Under the pieces are notes generated by a model, which did no database searches, was not told where the DNA came from, and worked only from the letters and a program-made list of their open reading frames with translations. Of a DNA stretch of 8,377 nt, positions 8,212 to 8,377 are shown piece after piece; the first letter of the stretch is position 1; every line of letters starts with the position of its first letter. The position numbers were made by a program, and so were the translations under genes. The stretch is from Thermoleophilia bacterium (GTDB taxonomy: Bacteria > Actinomycetota > Thermoleophilia > Gaiellales > SKUG01): assembly GCA_025964455.1 (NCBI GenBank), contig JAOPYU010000115.1, positions 1 through 8,377 of the forward strand. The letters are read 5' to 3'.

Positions 8212-8377
8212 TCAGGCCTTGCCGTTCGTCGCCTGCACTGCGTCGAAGCGCAGGTCGAGCGATGCGTCGGGCGCGACGGCGTCATCGCCGTCTGCCGTCG
8301 GGCACTCGCCCTCGGTCACGGTCAGCGTCAGCGTCTGGTGGGCTCCGGAGCTGATCGTTCCGAGCGACGCGGACCCG
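8212..8377 (-). CDS. C-terminus of a putative TasA/camelysin-like SipW-dependent secreted protein
   Basis: The frame is open from the window edge to a TGA at 8214..8212, giving the last 54 residues; the start is outside the window. The fragment has a beta-strand-like stretch (HQTLTLTVTEGECP), an acidic loop rich in Asp and Ala, and ends LDLRFDAVQATNGKA. A final strand of this kind, with hydrophobic residues alternating and an A-x-Q motif, is common in TasA/CalY-family fibre proteins. The gene directly precedes a SipW-type signal peptidase, which supports the assignment. The single Cys in the fragment may pair with one outside the window. The frame is supported by high third-position G+C. The family call is an inference from a short tail and could be wrong; a generic secreted beta-sandwich protein is the alternative. 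Confidence 0.6.
   Translation of the reverse strand, partial: GSASLGTISSGAHQTLTLTVTEGECPTADGDDAVAPDASLDLRFDAVQATNGKA

Noticed and set aside
6918..8285. A 455-codon minus-strand frame spanning the TasA-like stop and the signal-peptidase start
   Set aside because: It lies out of frame with the Ser49/His88 signal peptidase domain and crosses the strong hairpin. Its composition is Arg/Pro-rich shadow sequence.

Overview
The window looks like a chromosomal segment from a high-G+C bacterium, most likely an actinomycete in the broad sense. G+C is high throughout and third codon positions are strongly G/C-biased. A gap-pgk operon lies beside a SipW/TasA-type secretion locus and two GTG-started genes. 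A Thermoleophilia-like actinobacterium (Solirubrobacter/Patulibacter/Conexibacter type) would fit, but that is an impression and was not tested. Every supported gene is on the minus strand, so in transcription order the window reads from right to left. No tRNA, rRNA, CRISPR array, insertion sequence or phage gene was seen.

Region A (8377 to 4631) is an envelope/secretion module. The first gene is cut by the window edge. Only its last 54 residues are present, and they end like a TasA/camelysin-family (SipW-dependent) protein. After a strong 13-bp GC hairpin comes a 1141-residue protein that joins a complete ER/SipW-type signal peptidase domain (Ser49, His88, Asp107, Asp113/114) to a third membrane segment resembling a SipW-type substrate signal. 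That is followed by a long extracellular part made of an FN3 domain and many Ig-like domains. The arrangement suggests a membrane-bound peptidase that processes the neighbouring TasA-like protein, and perhaps itself.

Region B (about 4501 to 2076) holds two tandem paralogues joined by a GTGA overlap. Both carry an HEVQH zinc-peptidase motif followed by WMEEG, the pattern of gluzincin (MA clan, Peptidase_MA-like) metallopeptidases. No clear signal peptide is visible in either, and no named family can be assigned.

Region C (2075 to 1) starts with a 208-base intergenic region. It contains a nearly perfect 22-bp inverted repeat with a 5-nt loop, then a good Shine-Dalgarno site, then gap (NAD-type glyceraldehyde-3-phosphate dehydrogenase). 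The pgk gene (phosphoglycerate kinase) overlaps gap by one base and runs off the left edge. Together these two catalyse the two consecutive steps of lower glycolysis that end in ATP formation. There is no gene-free stretch longer than 300 bases.
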